Below the pieces are notes generated by a model. It had not been told where the DNA came from. It worked only from the letters and a program-made list of their open reading frames with translations, and did not search any database. Below are positions 32,966 through 46,452 of a DNA stretch of 64,000 bases, piece after piece (the first letter of the stretch is position 1; each line of letters starts with the position of its first letter). The position numbers were made by a program, and so were the translations under genes. The DNA is from Symsagittifera roscoffensis. Taxonomy: Eukaryota > Xenacoelomorpha > Acoela > Convolutidae. The stretch is from the NCBI RefSeq assembly GCF_963678635.1, contig NC_087063.1, forward strand, positions 35,624,540-35,688,539. The letters are read 5' to 3'.

Positions 32966-33123
32966 ATAATTCGAAACATTTATATTAAAAATCTTTTAAT
33001 TCATTTTAGAGGTGAAAATTTTTCAAATTTGAATAACAAATTTATAGTTCTTTTGTGATTGGCTAGTTTTTTAAGGGTGATTTGGAACCAAAACTTTGCG
33101 TTATTTCTTACAAATTTTGTATA

Positions 33124-34659
33124 TTGATCTTTAATCGTCATTAAGGTTAGTTTACTGCCAAAATCCTGACGATGCACATAGTTGCGAAAACTGGGCCAGA
33201 TAATTTTTACCCGAGGATACTGCCCGAGGCTCGAAACGAAACAGCGGAAACGATATGCAGTCTAATGCAAATCGCCTGAAATGCTAGGTAAATTTCAATG
33301 GACTGGGAATGCGCAGAAATAACCACGATTCACAAAAAAGCAAAAATGACCTTAGCAGTTACAGACCAATAAGCTTCAGGTCAATCTGCTGCAAAGTGAT
33401 GGAGAGAAAGGAATAGGAGACAACTATGTAATTACCTTAGAGAAAACAAAATGATACCGGAAAAGCAGCTTGTATTCCTACTAGGTCGCTCAACGACTCT
33501 TCAGTTACTGAGAGCGTTTGACCACTGGACGGCAGAACTGGACAATGGATATGAAAGAGAACTTGTTTATTTGAATTCCAAAAAGCCATTGATAGTGTTG
33601 CACACAAAAAATTGCTAAATTGAAAACAATTTTCCCTCCAGTCTAGCTATCAAGACTGGATTTCACTACCAGAACTGATTATATCAAGCCATCAAGCGAC
33701 AGTGTTAACAATTTTAAAGCAAAACTGAATAATTTGTTGGCATCTGAATTGCACTAGAGACTGTCTAAAAAATAAAGCGATGGAGGTAAAAAAAAACTGA
33801 TCACAAGTGGCAAAAATAAAGCCTGCAGATCAGAAAGAACCTGTGAATCTAGGATATGTCATGTATAGAAAAAAAGGAGCTGAGAATATCCAAATTCTTG
33901 CTCAGCTACTATAAGCAAAAAATATGAAGAAAATGGAGAAATCCAGGACAATCAGAAAAACATAGAAACTTCCATAGGCAGTTGATCATCACTCTATAAT
34001 ACCGAAACCTCACCTTGAATAAATTGTGTATCGAATTTTCGTAAAAGTTAATTCATAAATGGGACTCTTCGATGAGTTTTCAAGTTTTTTTTCCAAGTTT
34101 TGAAGGTGAAATTGTGAGAAAGGTGAGAAGCTGCTCTAATGGCAGCAAGAAAACTGCACCATAATTTGCAGTTTTTTCTGCACAATAATTTGCAGTTTAC
34201 TAGTCCTTCTTAGGTTTGAAAGGAACCGTGGACTAAAGGAAAAAGGTCAAATGTGGTTGGCATCGGAAACAGTGACACTGGTACAATACTGGATTTCAGA
34301 ACTTGTTCCCCTTTGCAATACAAACGGAACGTGATTGAGCAAACAATTCATCGGGTGACTAGGCATACCTCAAAAAATAAAGCTGATTTTTTTGCAATTA
34401 TTTGGCCACGTCTTCCGCTTAAGTAGAGCAAATGGTGCGACAATGCAACATACCTGCATAAATTTTAGAAATTTGTTCTTAATTTCTATCCACACAATGA
34501 ATCAGATTGTGAAAAGTTAAGGTATAGAACGTAAGTAAAATTTCCATGTTCCAAAAAAAAGATAGCCTTTTGCCTCCGGATAAAGTAGAGAACATCTCTA
34601 CAGAGAGAAAAAATTATCAAAAACTTTCATGATGAAAGGCAGAAGTAGTAAACTGTAAA
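33124..34659 (+). repeat. Tandem array unit U0 (short form, 1.54 kb)
   Basis: First unit, starting at the TTGATCTTTAATCGTCATTAAGG landmark. It has the CR1-type RT block, but in decayed form. It lacks the block of about 900 bp that the next three units carry between GGCATACCTCAA and AAGCTGATTTTTTTGC, so it may be the ancestral form. Confidence 0.85.
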
Positions 34660-37041
34660 TTGATTTTTAATCGTCATTAAGGTTAGTTTACTGCCAAAAT
34701 CCTGACGATGCATATACTTGCGAAAACTGGGGCCAGATAATATTTACCCGCGGATACTGCTCGAGGCTCGAAACAAAAATGCGGAAGCAATATGCAGTCT
34801 AATGCAAATCGCCCGAAATGCTAGGGAATCTTCAATGGACTGGGTATGCGCAGAAATAACCACAATTCAGAAAAAAGCCAAAATTGACCCTAACAATTAC
34901 AGAACAATAAGCTTCAGGTCAATCTGCTGCAAAATTATGGAGAGAAAGGAATAGGAGACAACTATGTAATTACCTTAGAGAAAACAAAACGATACCGGAA
35001 AAGCAGCTTGTATTCCTACTAGGTCGCTCAACGACTCTTCAGTTACTGAGAGCGCTTGACCACTGGACGGCAGAACTGGACAATGGATATGAAAGAGAAC
35101 TTGTTTATTTGAATTCCAAAAAGCCATTGATAGTGTTGCACACAAAAGATTGCTAAATTGAAAACAATTTTGCCTCCAGTGTAGCTATCAAGACTGGATT
35201 TCACTACCAGAACTGATTATATCAAGCCATCAAGCGACAGTGTTAACAATTTTAAAGCAAAACTGAATAATTTGTTGGCATCTGAATTGCACTAGAGACT
35301 GTCTAAAAAATAAAGCGATGGAGGTCAAAAAAATGATCCCAAGTGGCGAAAATAAAGCCTGCAGATCAGAAAGAACCTGTGAATCTAGGATATGTCATGT
35401 ATAGAAAAAAAAGAGCTGAGAATATCCAAATTCTTGCTCAGCTACTATAAGTAAAAAATATGAAGAAAACGGAGAAATCCAGGACAATCAGAAAAACATA
35501 GAAACATAAAATAAATTGTGTATCGAATCTTCGTAAAAGTGAATTCATAATTAGGACTCTTCGATGAGTTTTCAAGTTTTTTTTTCCAAGTTTTGAAGAT
35601 GATATTGTGAGAAAAGTGAGAAGCTGCTCTACTGGCAGCAAGAAAACTGCACCATAATTTGCATTTTTTTCTGCACAAAAATTTGCAGTTTACTAGTCCT
35701 TCTTAGGTTTGAAAGGAACCGTGGACTAAAGGAAAAAGGTCAAATGTGGTTGGCATCGGAAACAGTGACACTGGTACAATACTGGATTTCAGAACTTGTG
35801 CCCCTTTGCAATACAAACGGAACGTGATTGAGCGAACAATTCATGGGGTGACTAGGCATACCTCAACATGAGCGACTTTCAACGAGTGCAGGTTCTCCCA
35901 CATCAAACATTTTCAAAAACATGGAAACGAAAAGATGGAAAGAACCCAAAAGTTTAAAAATATATGATGAGATCATCACGATTGGGCAAAAAATCTTCAA
36001 ACAGTTATGATGTATTATTGGATTTCAATTCATGCAGTGACAAATCACAGACCGGTCAATCTTGTTTGACCCTACTCCTTGCCAAAAGATGGCGTTTTTG
36101 AAACAAAAAAGGAAGTTTGTGGAACGCCAAGCGACTATGTGAGGAAACTTAGGAAGGAACTCCACATACACCACGAACTGGTGCGCAAAACGAAGGACGC
36201 CGAACAAAAAATACGTACATCGACTGAGAACAAAGCGGACTCAAGTGTAGCGTGAAGGACAAAGCAATCGTTTTTAATCCTACTTTTTGCAAACGACAGA
36301 TTAGGAAATTTTTGTCTCTTTCTCTCGAATCAGAATGATCAAATGATCTAAGCGTTCCAATTAAAGACAAAAAATCTAAAAAACAACAAAACATTCGTTT
36401 TGACGACAAGGAAACTAAGAAACTTACCGGTGTTTAAACGATTTGGGGACTATTTGTAGTATAAAGATCCTCATAATGATAATGACAGAACAGTGTTTTT
36501 CGTCTAGGTGATTTACTAGTAAAAACAAAATACATCCTCATCATGGACAGCAAGGAAGCGTTTTTTAGTGAGTTAAGTATAAAACTATTGAAACTACCAT
36601 CCCTAAAAAACTGAGCGCCGAAACCTTAATAGCATGTTATTTTCAGAAAAACAAAGACCGAAAAAATATCCTTGAAAAACAGCAATTGCTCTCAAACAAA
36701 AGATAAAGTTGAAGCACTCAAGGGCGGGTAACTACAGTTTAAAGAACATGCATCAGAAATTAAGCTGATTTTTTTGCAATTATTTGGCCACGTCTTCCGC
36801 TTAAGTAGAGCAAATGGTGCGACAATGCAACATACCTGCATAAATTTTAGAAATTTGTTCTTAATTTCTATCCACACAATGAATCAGATTGTGAAAAGTT
36901 AAGGTATAGAACGTAAGTAAAATTTCCATGTTCCAAAAAAAAGATAGCATTTCGCCTCCGGATAAAGTAGAGAACATCTCTACAGAGAGAAAAAATTATC
37001 AAAAACTTTCATGATGAAAGGCAGAAATAGTAAACTTTAAA
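34660..37041 (+). repeat. Tandem array unit U1 (2,382 bp)
   Basis: Carries an open RT fragment (34718-34954, GPDNIYPRILLEARN...ITTIQKKAKIDPNNYRTISF), continuing in other frames to TTLQLLRALDHWTAELDNG-like sequence. This is the N-terminal half of a CR1/jockey-type RT up to motif A. Nearly identical to U2. The 900-bp inserted block (35868-36766) has no recognised function. Confidence 0.9.
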
Positions 37042-39423
37042 TTGATTTTTAATCGTCATTAAGGTTAGTTTACTGCCAAAATCCTGACAATGCATATACT
37101 TGCGAAAACTGGGGCCAGATAATATTTACCCGCGGATACTGCTCGAGGCTCGAAACAAAAATGCGGAAGCAATATGCAGTCTAATGCAAATCGCCCGAAA
37201 TGCTAGGGAATCTTCAATGGACTGGGTATGCGCAGAAATAACCACAATTCAGAAAAAAGCCAAAATTGACCCTAAAAATTACAGAACAATAAGCTTCAGG
37301 TCAATCTGCTGCAAAATTATGGAGAGAAAGGAATAGGAGACAACTATTTAATTACCTTAGAGAAAACAAAACGATACCGGAAAAGCAGCTTGTATTCCTA
37401 CTAGGTCGCTCAACGACTCTTCAGTTACTGAGAGCGCTTGACCACTGGACGGCAGAACTGGACAATGGATATGAAAGAGAACTTGTTTATTTGAATTCCA
37501 AAAAGCCATTGATAGTGTTGCACACAAAAGATTGCTAAATTGAAAACAATTTTGCCTCCAGTGTAGCTATCAAGACTGGATTTCACTACCAGAACTGATT
37601 ATATCAAGCCATCAAGCGACAGTTTTAACAATTTTAAAGCAAAACTGAATAATTTGTTGGCATCTGAATTGCACTAGAGACTGTCTAAAAAATAAAGCGA
37701 TGGAGGTCAAAAAAATGATCCCAAGTGGCGAAAATAAAGCCTGCAGATCAGAAAGAACCTGTGAATCTAGGATATGTCATGTATAGAAAAAAAAGAGCTG
37801 AGAATATCCAAATTCTTGCTCAGCTACTATAAGTAAAAAATATGAAGAAAACGGAGAAATCCAGGACAATCAGAAAAACATAGAAACATAAAATAAATTG
37901 TGTATCGAATCTTCGTAAAAGTGAATTCATAATTAGGACTCTTCGATGAGTTTTCAAGTTTTTTTTTCCAAGTTTTGAAGATGATATTGTGAGAAAAGTG
38001 AGAAGCTGCTCTACTGGCAGCAAGAAAACTGCACCATAATTTGCATTTTTTTCTGCACAAAAATTTGCAGTTTACTAGTCCTTCTTAGGTTTGAAAGGAA
38101 CCGTGGACTAAAGGAAAAAGGTCAAATGTGGTTGGCATCGGAAACAGTGACACTGGTACAATACTGGATTTCAGAACTTGTGCCCCTTTGCAATACAAAC
38201 GGAACGTGATTGAGCGAACAATTCATGGGGTGACTAGGCATACCTCAACATGAGCGACTTTCAACGAGTGCAGGTTCTCCCACATCAAACATTTTCAAAA
38301 ACATGGAAACGAAAAGATGGAAAGAACCCAAAAGTTTAAAAATATATGATGAGATCATCACGATTGGGCAAAAAATCTTCAAACAGTTATGATGAATTAT
38401 TGGATTTCAATTCATGCAGTGACAAATCACAGACCGGTCAATCTTGTTTGACCCTACTCCTTGCCAAAAGATGGCGTTTTTGAAACAAAAAAGGAAGTTT
38501 GTGGAACGCCAAGCGACTATGTGAGGAAACTTAGGAAGGAACTCCACATACACCACGAACTGGTGCGCAAAACGAAGGACGCCGAACAAAAAATACGTAC
38601 ATCGACTGAGAACAAAGCGGACTCAAGTGTAGCGTGAAGGACAAAGCAATCGTTTTTAATCCTACTTTTTGCAAACGACAGATTAGGAAATTTTTGTCTC
38701 TTTCTCTCGAATCAGAATGATCAAATGATCTAAGCGTTCCAATTAAAGACAAAAAATCTAAAAAACAACAAAACATTCGTTTTGAAGACAAGGAAACTAA
38801 GAAAATTACCGGTGTTTAAACGATTTGGGGACTATTTGTAGTATAAAGATCCTCATAATGATAATGACAGAACAGTGTTTTTCGTCTAGGTGATTTACTA
38901 GTAAAAACAAAATACATCCTCATCATGGACAGCAAGGAAGCGTTTTTTAGTGAGTTAAGTATAAAACTATTGAAACTACCATCCCTAAAAAACTGAGCGC
39001 CGAAACCTTAATAGCAAGTTATTTTCGGAAAAACAAAGACCGAAAAAATATCCTTGAAAAACAGCAATTGCTCTCAAACAAAAGATAAAGTTGAAGCACT
39101 CAAGGGCGGTTAACTACAGTTTAAAGAACATGCATCAGAAATTAAGCTGATTTTTTTGCAATTATTTGGCCACGTCTTCCGCTTAAGTAGAGCAAATGGT
39201 GCGACAATGCAACATACCTGCATAAATTTTAGAAATTTGTTCTTAATTTCTATCCACACAATGAATCAGATTGTGAAAAGTTAAGGTATAGAACGTAAGT
39301 AAAATTTCCATGTTCCAAAAAAAAGATAGCATTTCGCCTCCGGATAAAGTAGAGAACATCTCTACAGAGAGAAAAAATTATCAAAAACTTTCATGATGAA
39401 AGGCAGAAATAGTAAACTTTAAA
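37042..39423 (+). repeat. Tandem array unit U2 (2,382 bp)
   Basis: Same length and order as U1, with only scattered substitutions by eye. The RT fragment is at 37100-37336. Confidence 0.9.
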
Positions 39424-41848
39424 TTGATTTTTAATCGTCATTAAGGTTAGTTTACTGCCAAAATCCTGACAAGCATATACTTGCGAAAACTGGGGCCAGA
39501 TAATATTTACCCGCGGATACTGCTCGAGGCTCGAAACAAAATAGCGGAAGCAATATGCAGTCTAATGCAAATCGCCCGAAATGCTAGGGAATCTTCAATG
39601 GACTGGGTATGCGCAGAAATAACCACGATTCAGAAAAGAGCCAAAAATGACCCTTACAATTACAGAACAATAAGCTTCAGGTCAATCTGCTGCAAAATTA
39701 CGGAGAGAAAGGAATAGGAGACAACTATGTAATTACCTTAGACAAAACAAAACGATACCGGAAAAGCAGCTTGTATTCCTACTAGGTCGCTCAACGACTG
39801 TTCAGTTACTGAGAGCGCTTGACCACTGGACGGCAGAACTGGACAATGGATATGAAAGAGAACTTGTTTATTTGAATTCCAAAAAGCCATTGATAGTGTT
39901 GCACACAAAAGATTGCTAAATTGAAAACAATTTTCCCTCCAGTGTAGCTATCAAGACTGGATTTCACTACCAGAACTGATTATATCAAGCCATCAAGCGA
40001 CAGTGTTAACAATTTTAAAGCAAAACTGAATAATTTGTTGGCATCTGAATTGCACTAGAGACTGTCTAAAAAATAAAGCGATGGAGGTCAAAAAAATGAT
40101 CACAAGTGGCGAAAATAAAGCCTGCAGATCAGAAAGAACCTGTGAATCTAGGATATGTCATGTATAGAAAAAAAAAGAGCTGAGAATATCCAAATTCTTG
40201 CTCAGCTACTATAAGTAAAAAATATGAAGAAAACGGAGAAATCCAGGACAATCAGAAAAACATAGAAACTTCCATAGTCAGTTGATCATCACTCTATAAT
40301 ACCGAAACCTCACCTTGAATAAATTGTGTATCGAATCTTCGTAAAAGTGAATTCATAATTGGGACTCTTCGATGAGTTTTCAAGTTTTTTTTTCCAAGTT
40401 TTGAAGATGATATTGTGAGAAAAGTGAGAAGCTGCTCCACTGGCAGCAAGAAAACTGCACCATAATTTGCATTTTTTTCTGCACAAAAATTTGCAGTTTA
40501 CTAGTCCTTCTTAGGTTTGAAAGGAACCGTGGACTAAAGGAAAAAGGTCAAATGTGGTTGGCATCGGAAACAGTGACACTGGTACAATACTGGATTTCAG
40601 AACTTGTGCCCCTTTGCAATACAAACGGAACGTGATTGAGCGAACAATTCATGGGGTGACTAGGCATACCTCAACATGAGCGACTTTCAACGAGTGCAGG
40701 TTCTCCCACATCAAACATTTTCAAAAACATGGAAACGAAAAGATGGAAAGAACCCAAAAGTTTAAAAATATATGATGAGATCATCACGATTGGGCAAAAA
40801 ATCTTCAAACAGTTATGATGTATTATTGGATTTCAATTCATGCAGTGACAAATCACAGACCAGTCAATCTTGTTTGACCCTACTCCTTGCCAAAAGATGG
40901 CGTTTTTGAAACAAAAAAGGAAGTTTGTGGAACGCCAAGCGACTATGTGAGGAAACTTAGGAAGGAACTCCACATACACCACGAACTGGTGCGCAAAACG
41001 AAGGACGCCGAACAAAAAATACGTACATCGACTGAGAACAAAGCGGACTCAAGTGTAGCGTGAAGGACAAAGCAATCGTTTTTAATCCTACTTTTTGCAA
41101 ACGACAGATTAGGAAATTTTTGTCTCTTTCTCTCGAATCAGAATGATCAAATGATCTAAGCGTTCCAATTAAAGACAAAAAATCTAAAAAACAACAAAAC
41201 ATTCGTTTTGAAGACAAGGAAACTAAGAAAATTACCGGTGTTTAAACGATTTGGGGACTATTTGTAGTATAAAGATCCTCATAATGATAATGACAGAACA
41301 GTGTTTTTCGTCTAGGTGATTTACTAGTAAAAACAAAATACATCCTCATCATGGACAGCAAGGAAGCGTTTTTTAGTGAGTTAAGTATAAAACTATTGAA
41401 ACTACCATCCCTAAAAAACTGAGCGCCGAAACCTTAATAGCAAGTTATTTTCGGAAAAACAAAGACCGAAAAAATATCCTTGAAAAACAGCAATTGCTCT
41501 CAAACAAAAGATAAAGTTGAAGCACTCAAGGGCGGTTAACTACAGTTTAAAGAACATGCATCAGAAATTAAGCTGAGTTTTTTGCAATTATTTGGCCACG
41601 TCTTCCGCTTAAGTAGAGCAAATGGTGCGACAATGCAACATACCTGCATAAATTTTAGAAATTTGTTCTTAATTTCTATCCACACAGTGAATCAGATTGA
41701 GAAAAGTTAAGGTATAGAACGTAAGTAAAATTTCCATGTTCCAAAAAAAGACAGCATTTTGCCTCCGGATAAAGTAGAGAACATCTCTACAGAGAAAAAA
41801 AATTATCAAAAACTTTCATGATGAAAGGCAGAAATAGTAAAATGTAAA
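39424..41848 (+). repeat. Tandem array unit U3 (2,425 bp)
   Basis: As U1/U2, but retains about 43 bp (ACTTCCATAGTCAGTTG...) after CATAGAAA that U1 and U2 lack and U0 has, so U1 and U2 share a deletion. The RT fragment is at 39481-39717. Confidence 0.9.
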
Positions 41849-42799
41849 TTGATTTTTAATCGTCATTAAGGTTAGTTTACTGCCAAAATCCTGACGATGC
41901 ATATACTTGCGAAAACTGGGGCCAGATAATATTTACCCGCGGATACTGCTCGAGGCTCGAAACGAAATAGCGGAAGCAATATGCAGTCTAATTTAAATCG
42001 CCCGAAATGCTAGGGAGTCTTCAATGGACTGGGTATGCGCAGAAATAACCACGATCCAGAAAAAAAGCCAAAAATGACCCTAACAATTCCAGATCAATAA
42101 GCTTCTGGTCAATCTGCTGCAAAATTATGGAGAAAGGAATAGGAGACATCAATGTAATTACCCTAGAGAAAAAATATGATACCGAAAAGCAGCTGGTATT
42201 CCTAGTAGGTTGCTCAACGACTCTTCAGTTACTGAGAGCACTTGACCACTGGACAGCAGAACTGGACAATGGAAACGAAATAGAATTTGTTTATTTGATT
42301 TCCAAAAAGCCATTGATAGTGTTGCACACAAACGATTGCTGAATTGAAAAAAAATTATTTCCCGCCAGTGTAGCTATCAAGACCTGAATTCACTACCAGA
42401 ATTGATTATATCAAGCGAAAGTGTCAACACTTTTAAAGCAAAACTGAACATTTTGTTGGCATCTGAATTGCACTAGACACTGTCTATAGAATAAAGTGAT
42501 GGAGGTCTAAAAAACTGATCACAAGTGGCGAAAATAAAGCCTGCAGATCAGAAAGAACCTGTGAACCTGCGATATGTCATGTATAGAGAAAAAGAGCTGA
42601 GAATATCCAAATTCTTGCTCAGCTACTATAAGCAAAAAAATATGAAGAAAACAGAGAAATCCAGGACAACCAGAAAAACATAGAAACTTCCATAATCAGT
42701 TGATCATCACTCTATAATACCGGAATCTGACTTTGAATAAATTGTGTATCTAACCTTTGAAAAAGTGAATTCATAATTGGGACTCTTTGATGAGTTTTC
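41849..42799 (+). repeat. Tandem array unit U4 (partial)
   Basis: Last unit, more diverged. It runs through the RT block and stops near GATGAGTTTTCC, before the part that carries the 900-bp block. 42127-42342 reads TTLQLLRALDHWTAELDNGNEIEFVYL, the clearest RT motif-A region in the array. Confidence 0.85.
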
Positions 42800-43369
42800 C
42801 AAATAGGAAGGCCGCATATGGACAAATAGGATTTAAGATTTTCAAAGTTGACTCGGTAGCAAGCATGGAAAACATATATAATAATTAACTATCAGGACAG
42901 ACTGAAAAGTCTGGAAACTGTATGGCTTTTGTCGCGGAAGTTTTGGGAGATCCAACAATACTTCAGGCTTCAATCATAAAACGAGTTATCGTTTGATGAT
43001 TTTTACATCTAATGAAATCACGTTTGGCTTTTCAGCTTTTTTTTGATGGATTAAGCGCTAAAGGGTTCATGCAAAGTGAGTTAGACACGAGAGTTCTCAA
43101 CGAAGGAAAACAAACTATCTATTCTGGAAAAGCACGAGTGTGATCTAGCTGATTTTAGTTACCAATCAACAAAAGAAGCCCACAGCGTGGAAAATTTTAA
43201 CATAGAAAAACTCACCTCGGTTGTGTCAATCCGAAGAAGCGGTTGGTTTGCTGTAAGTATATTTAAGCGCAATGCACGCTCTTTTGCGGTACGTACTTTT
43301 TAAAAATGATTTAAAAAATATATTTTATTATTGAAAAATCTTTACTTCAAGTTAGCAGTTTGTTCTACA
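42800..43369. other. AT-rich sequence after the array
   Basis: No gene or repeat recognised. Confidence 0.4.
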
Positions 43370-44285
43370 AACTCACCCAGTCAAAAACCTTCAGAATTTT
43401 AGTAGTAAATGAAAGTATATTAAAAAGAACTCGAAGGAAAGTAAAAAGAGTCAGATGGCTAGGAATCGACTCTCAGGAGTTTGAGGCTGAATTCAAATAA
43501 TGGTTACAAATTAATTGTTACGCAATTTTGAAAAAACGGAAGTTACAATGCTTTTTTTTAAAATTTTTTTTTCATCGTTTGATTAGGAGCAACTTGAAAA
43601 AACTTCATTGAAAGTAACATTCTCGTAAAAACTACACAATGACGCAAAAAATAAAAGAATATTTGACGACGCGTTTCTCACTGTCTCGACCTAGGCAGTT
43701 GATTTTTGCAAACTGATGTTCAATGAACTTGTTACGACTTTTATACTAAAAGCTGATCGAACCTCATTTAGTTTTTGAGCACAGGCTTTCAATTAGCACA
43801 TATTTTGGTCATGAATATGCAGTCAATGGGAATTTCATTAAAAGTAGGGCTAAAAATTATTATTATAATGATTGTAGTTACAGTTTCAAATCGGATTCTC
43901 GCCGTCAACTGTTTATTTTTTGAATTGAACTTATGATTTTGAAAAAAAACTCAAGTGTTTAGGACATCAAAGTAGTTAAAATAAGGTTGGAAATTGGCAG
44001 GAGTTTAGGTTGGAAATTGGCCTCTAATACCAATCCTTCCGGTGGATACCGTCCAAATCCTCTTTTTTTTCGGTTTTGGGAGTGTTCGGTTTGATACCGA
44101 ATCTGCCACTGGTTTTCAGGCTCTATTCAGTTTGAAGAATAAAAATAGTGTCGGACAAGTGTTTCACGCAAGGAAGCTTTTTCCAATTGTGTTATCTCTC
44201 TGTTAATCGACCGTTTCTTGTCTAGTGTTTGGCTGTTTTTTGTCTAGTAATCGGCAGTAAGCAGGTTTGATTGCCTGTTAATTGT
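43370..44285. repeat. Old duplicated sequence, copy 1
   Basis: Shares several blocks in the same order with 44803-45545: CACCCAGTCAAAAAC, GAAGGAAAGTAAA, TTTTTTTCATCG, TGAATTGAA.TTATGAT, and a 250-bp block with CCGGTGGATACCGTCCAAA, TCAGGCTC and GTGTTATCTCTCT. Clearly related but well diverged. Perhaps an old LTR or DNA-element pair; no coding part is seen. Confidence 0.6.
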
Positions 44286-44802
44286 TTATCATATGAAAGT
44301 GCTAAAAAACCATTAATCAGCTCAATAAAGAGTAAAACACTCTTTTTTAGGGAGGGGCAGAGTGTAGGTCTTCGGAATTTTTAAAAGAAAATCAAAGTTC
44401 AATTTGAAACTAATCAAGTTTTTTTGATTACTGAGAACTGACATGCGAAAGCTATAATAACATTAAGGCCAACGAATTGTCGAGCGGCAGAAGTTCGTTT
44501 AATACCGTGGTTGTATGACATGTTTTCAGAAACGATTTTTAACTTTACTCATCTAATATTAGCATTTTTATGGGACCATCAGAAATTCTTAAAGTCTTAC
44601 CTATTCAGTTGGTTGCTGACCAGTGTATAATAACTGTAGCTAATCTTAAGTATTTTGTATTTTGTAAAAAAAAGTCGAAATAGTATAAAAGAAATTAACT
44701 AATTGGGACGAATTCATCGCGTTTTTACTATGAACTTGAAAAGTAAATTAAACACTGAAATTTTTTAACGTCCTATTTAGCCTACTTGTCTATTACAGTT
44801 TC
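44286..44802. other. Spacer between the old duplicated copies
   Basis: AT-rich, nothing recognised. Confidence 0.4.
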
Positions 44803-45545
44803 ACCCAGTCAAAAACTCTGGAAGCTCAAAACTCAACAAAAACTACTTTACGGCATAACTTGAAGGAAAGTAAAGAGAATCATATGGCTCGGAATCGAGT
44901 CTCAGAAAACTGTGTCCAAAATCAATAAGAGTTATACAAAACAACCATCAGGTATTTTTTTTAGAAAAACGAGACATTTCGATTGCTTTTGTTATGAACT
45001 TTTTTTCATCGGCTGACTACGGGTACCTCAAAGTGAGCAAAAACCAACGATTGTAACCTTGACTTAAAATTTACACAGTAAAGAAAAATGAAAAGTCAAA
45101 TAACTCAATTTCACGTGTTTTTCACAATCTCGGATTCAAAAGAGATAGACTTATCTTTTTCTTGCCCTCAATCACTTTATTCTGAATTGAATTTATGATT
45201 TCTAAAACAATTCAAGCGTTAAAGACATTATTGTAGGTAAATTAGTTAAAATCATTATATAATTATAAAAATATTGAATTATAAAATCATAGACAACGGG
45301 CCTCTATTTTCAATTTTTGCGGTGGATAACGTCCAAAATCTCCTAATCTCCGGTTTCAGGAGTGTTCGGGTCGATCCCGAAACTGCCACTGAATTTTCAG
45401 GCTCCACTCAATTCGGAGATTAGGAATAGTGTCGTACAAGTGTTTCATTCCAGGAAGCTTACTTCTAAGTGTGTTATCTCTCTCTCACAACCGGCCATTT
45501 TTTGTCTAGTATTTGGTTGCAGTGTTTTTTGTGTAATCAATTTGT
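44803..45545. repeat. Old duplicated sequence, copy 2
   Basis: Second member of the pair described at 43370. It lacks about 200 bp corresponding to roughly 43700-43910. Confidence 0.6.
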
Positions 45546-46049
45546 CCAATCATGGTAACTTCTACATTTCTGAGAAATACCAGGGTTGTATTCAAATTTT
45601 TGATAGATATCATTCGTGAATATTCCGAACATTGTGCTCCATCCAGTTCCAGCTGTTCACGCGGTTCTTTACGCTTTCTACAACCTTTGTTTATATCCAG
45701 CTTGGTTTTATTAATGTTAGTTTTTTTTAGTATCAGCTTGCCCTTAACAGTTTCTTACGCACGAAGACATTTCAAAGTTTTCATCTCCTCAAAACTTATT
45801 GTCTTTAATCTTTCATCATTTCTTTTATCCCTCTTTTCTTCTCCTTCTACTGCTCCATTGCTTCCTGGTCTGCTGTTTCATTATTTTTCGCTTCAATTCG
45901 CAGTCCTCTAGCACTCTTTTACACATTTCGACAGAGTTGTTGACCTACCCTATTTCCTTACTCAGCTATCATTTGTTTACAACAAATTAGGTGTCGCCTA
46001 CTTTCTGCTCCATGCATACGTTTTATTGCAGGTCAGCTTGTAAAGCCTT
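45546..46049. other. T-rich non-coding stretch
   Basis: Pyrimidine-rich with TTCTTCTCC-type runs. The small ORFs here look like chance. Nothing recognised. Confidence 0.4.
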
Positions 46050-46313
46050 CTTCTTCACATCCTCTTGATTCAGCGCCGTGGTAAATGCATTTATATCCAA
46101 TTTTCTTGAATCGAGTTTTTTATACAGCCAGAAACTAAGGCATCAACTTCTGCCTCCTTTCTAACGCTTTCGGTATCTTCAACAGTTGCACGTGGTCAAC
46201 ATAAGGTTTATCCAAGTTTCAGCTTCTATCGATGACTCATTTTCCATCATCACCTGATTAGTCATTTGTGTGGAAAGTAGTCGCCAGTACTTCGTTTGCC
46301 TTTTGCATCTCGA
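46050..46313 (-). pseudogene. X-family protein relic (gamma)
   Basis: The minus strand reads TVEDTESVRKEAEVDALVSGCIKNSIQEN, matching the relic at 55748-56040 (NVEDSESVRKDTEVDDLISSCLKDSIQE). It is the target into which LINE copy L2a inserted. Confidence 0.55.
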
Positions 46314-46426
46314 AATCATTTATATTTCACCGCTCAGCTTGATTAAAACTTGTCATATTAACTTATTCAATTGATTCCTAGATTTTTTCGGGACAGGCCG
46401 AAAATTTTTTTCAACAGTTCATATAA
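46314..46426 (-). repeat. 113-bp direct repeat left of L2a
   Basis: Repeated at 48799-48911 with three substitutions (AATCATTTATATTTC...GTTCATATAA). The two copies bracket the L2a insertion. Confidence 0.85.
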
Positions 46427-46433
46427 GTTCCTC

Positions 46434-46452
46434 CCATCTGCACCCCAGATGG
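46434..46452 (-). other. 3'-terminal hairpin of L2
   Basis: CCATCTG-CACCC-CAGATGG, a perfect 7-bp stem, seven bases from the 3' end of the L2a insertion. Likely an RT recognition hairpin. It is absent from L2b, which is truncated before it. Confidence 0.55.

Larger units (their letters stand above)
30840..32970 (+). mobile_element. Penelope-like element relic
   Basis: Pieces in order: an RT entry motif (about 31080-31200, YGLAKVHKAETPLRP-like across frames, then PVISTPRSSYENLIKKLEIFF), an interruption by an inverted X LTR fragment (31205-31530), the RT catalytic and C-terminal region (32085-32450), and a GIY-YIG-endonuclease remnant (32755-32965). The RT-then-GIY-YIG layout is diagnostic of Penelope-like elements. 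Strongly decayed. Confidence 0.7.

Noticed and set aside
33481..41217. Repeated minus-strand ORFs of 60-86 codons in the tandem units
   Set aside because: Copied passively with the array; no conserved domain, and they overlap non-coding AT-rich sequence.
43632..43870. Possible second inverted X-LTR relic
   Set aside because: A few blocks (TAACATTC, AAAGTAGGGCTA) fit the X LTR complement, but much of the region is also part of the 43.4/44.8-kb repeat pair and the match is too weak to call.
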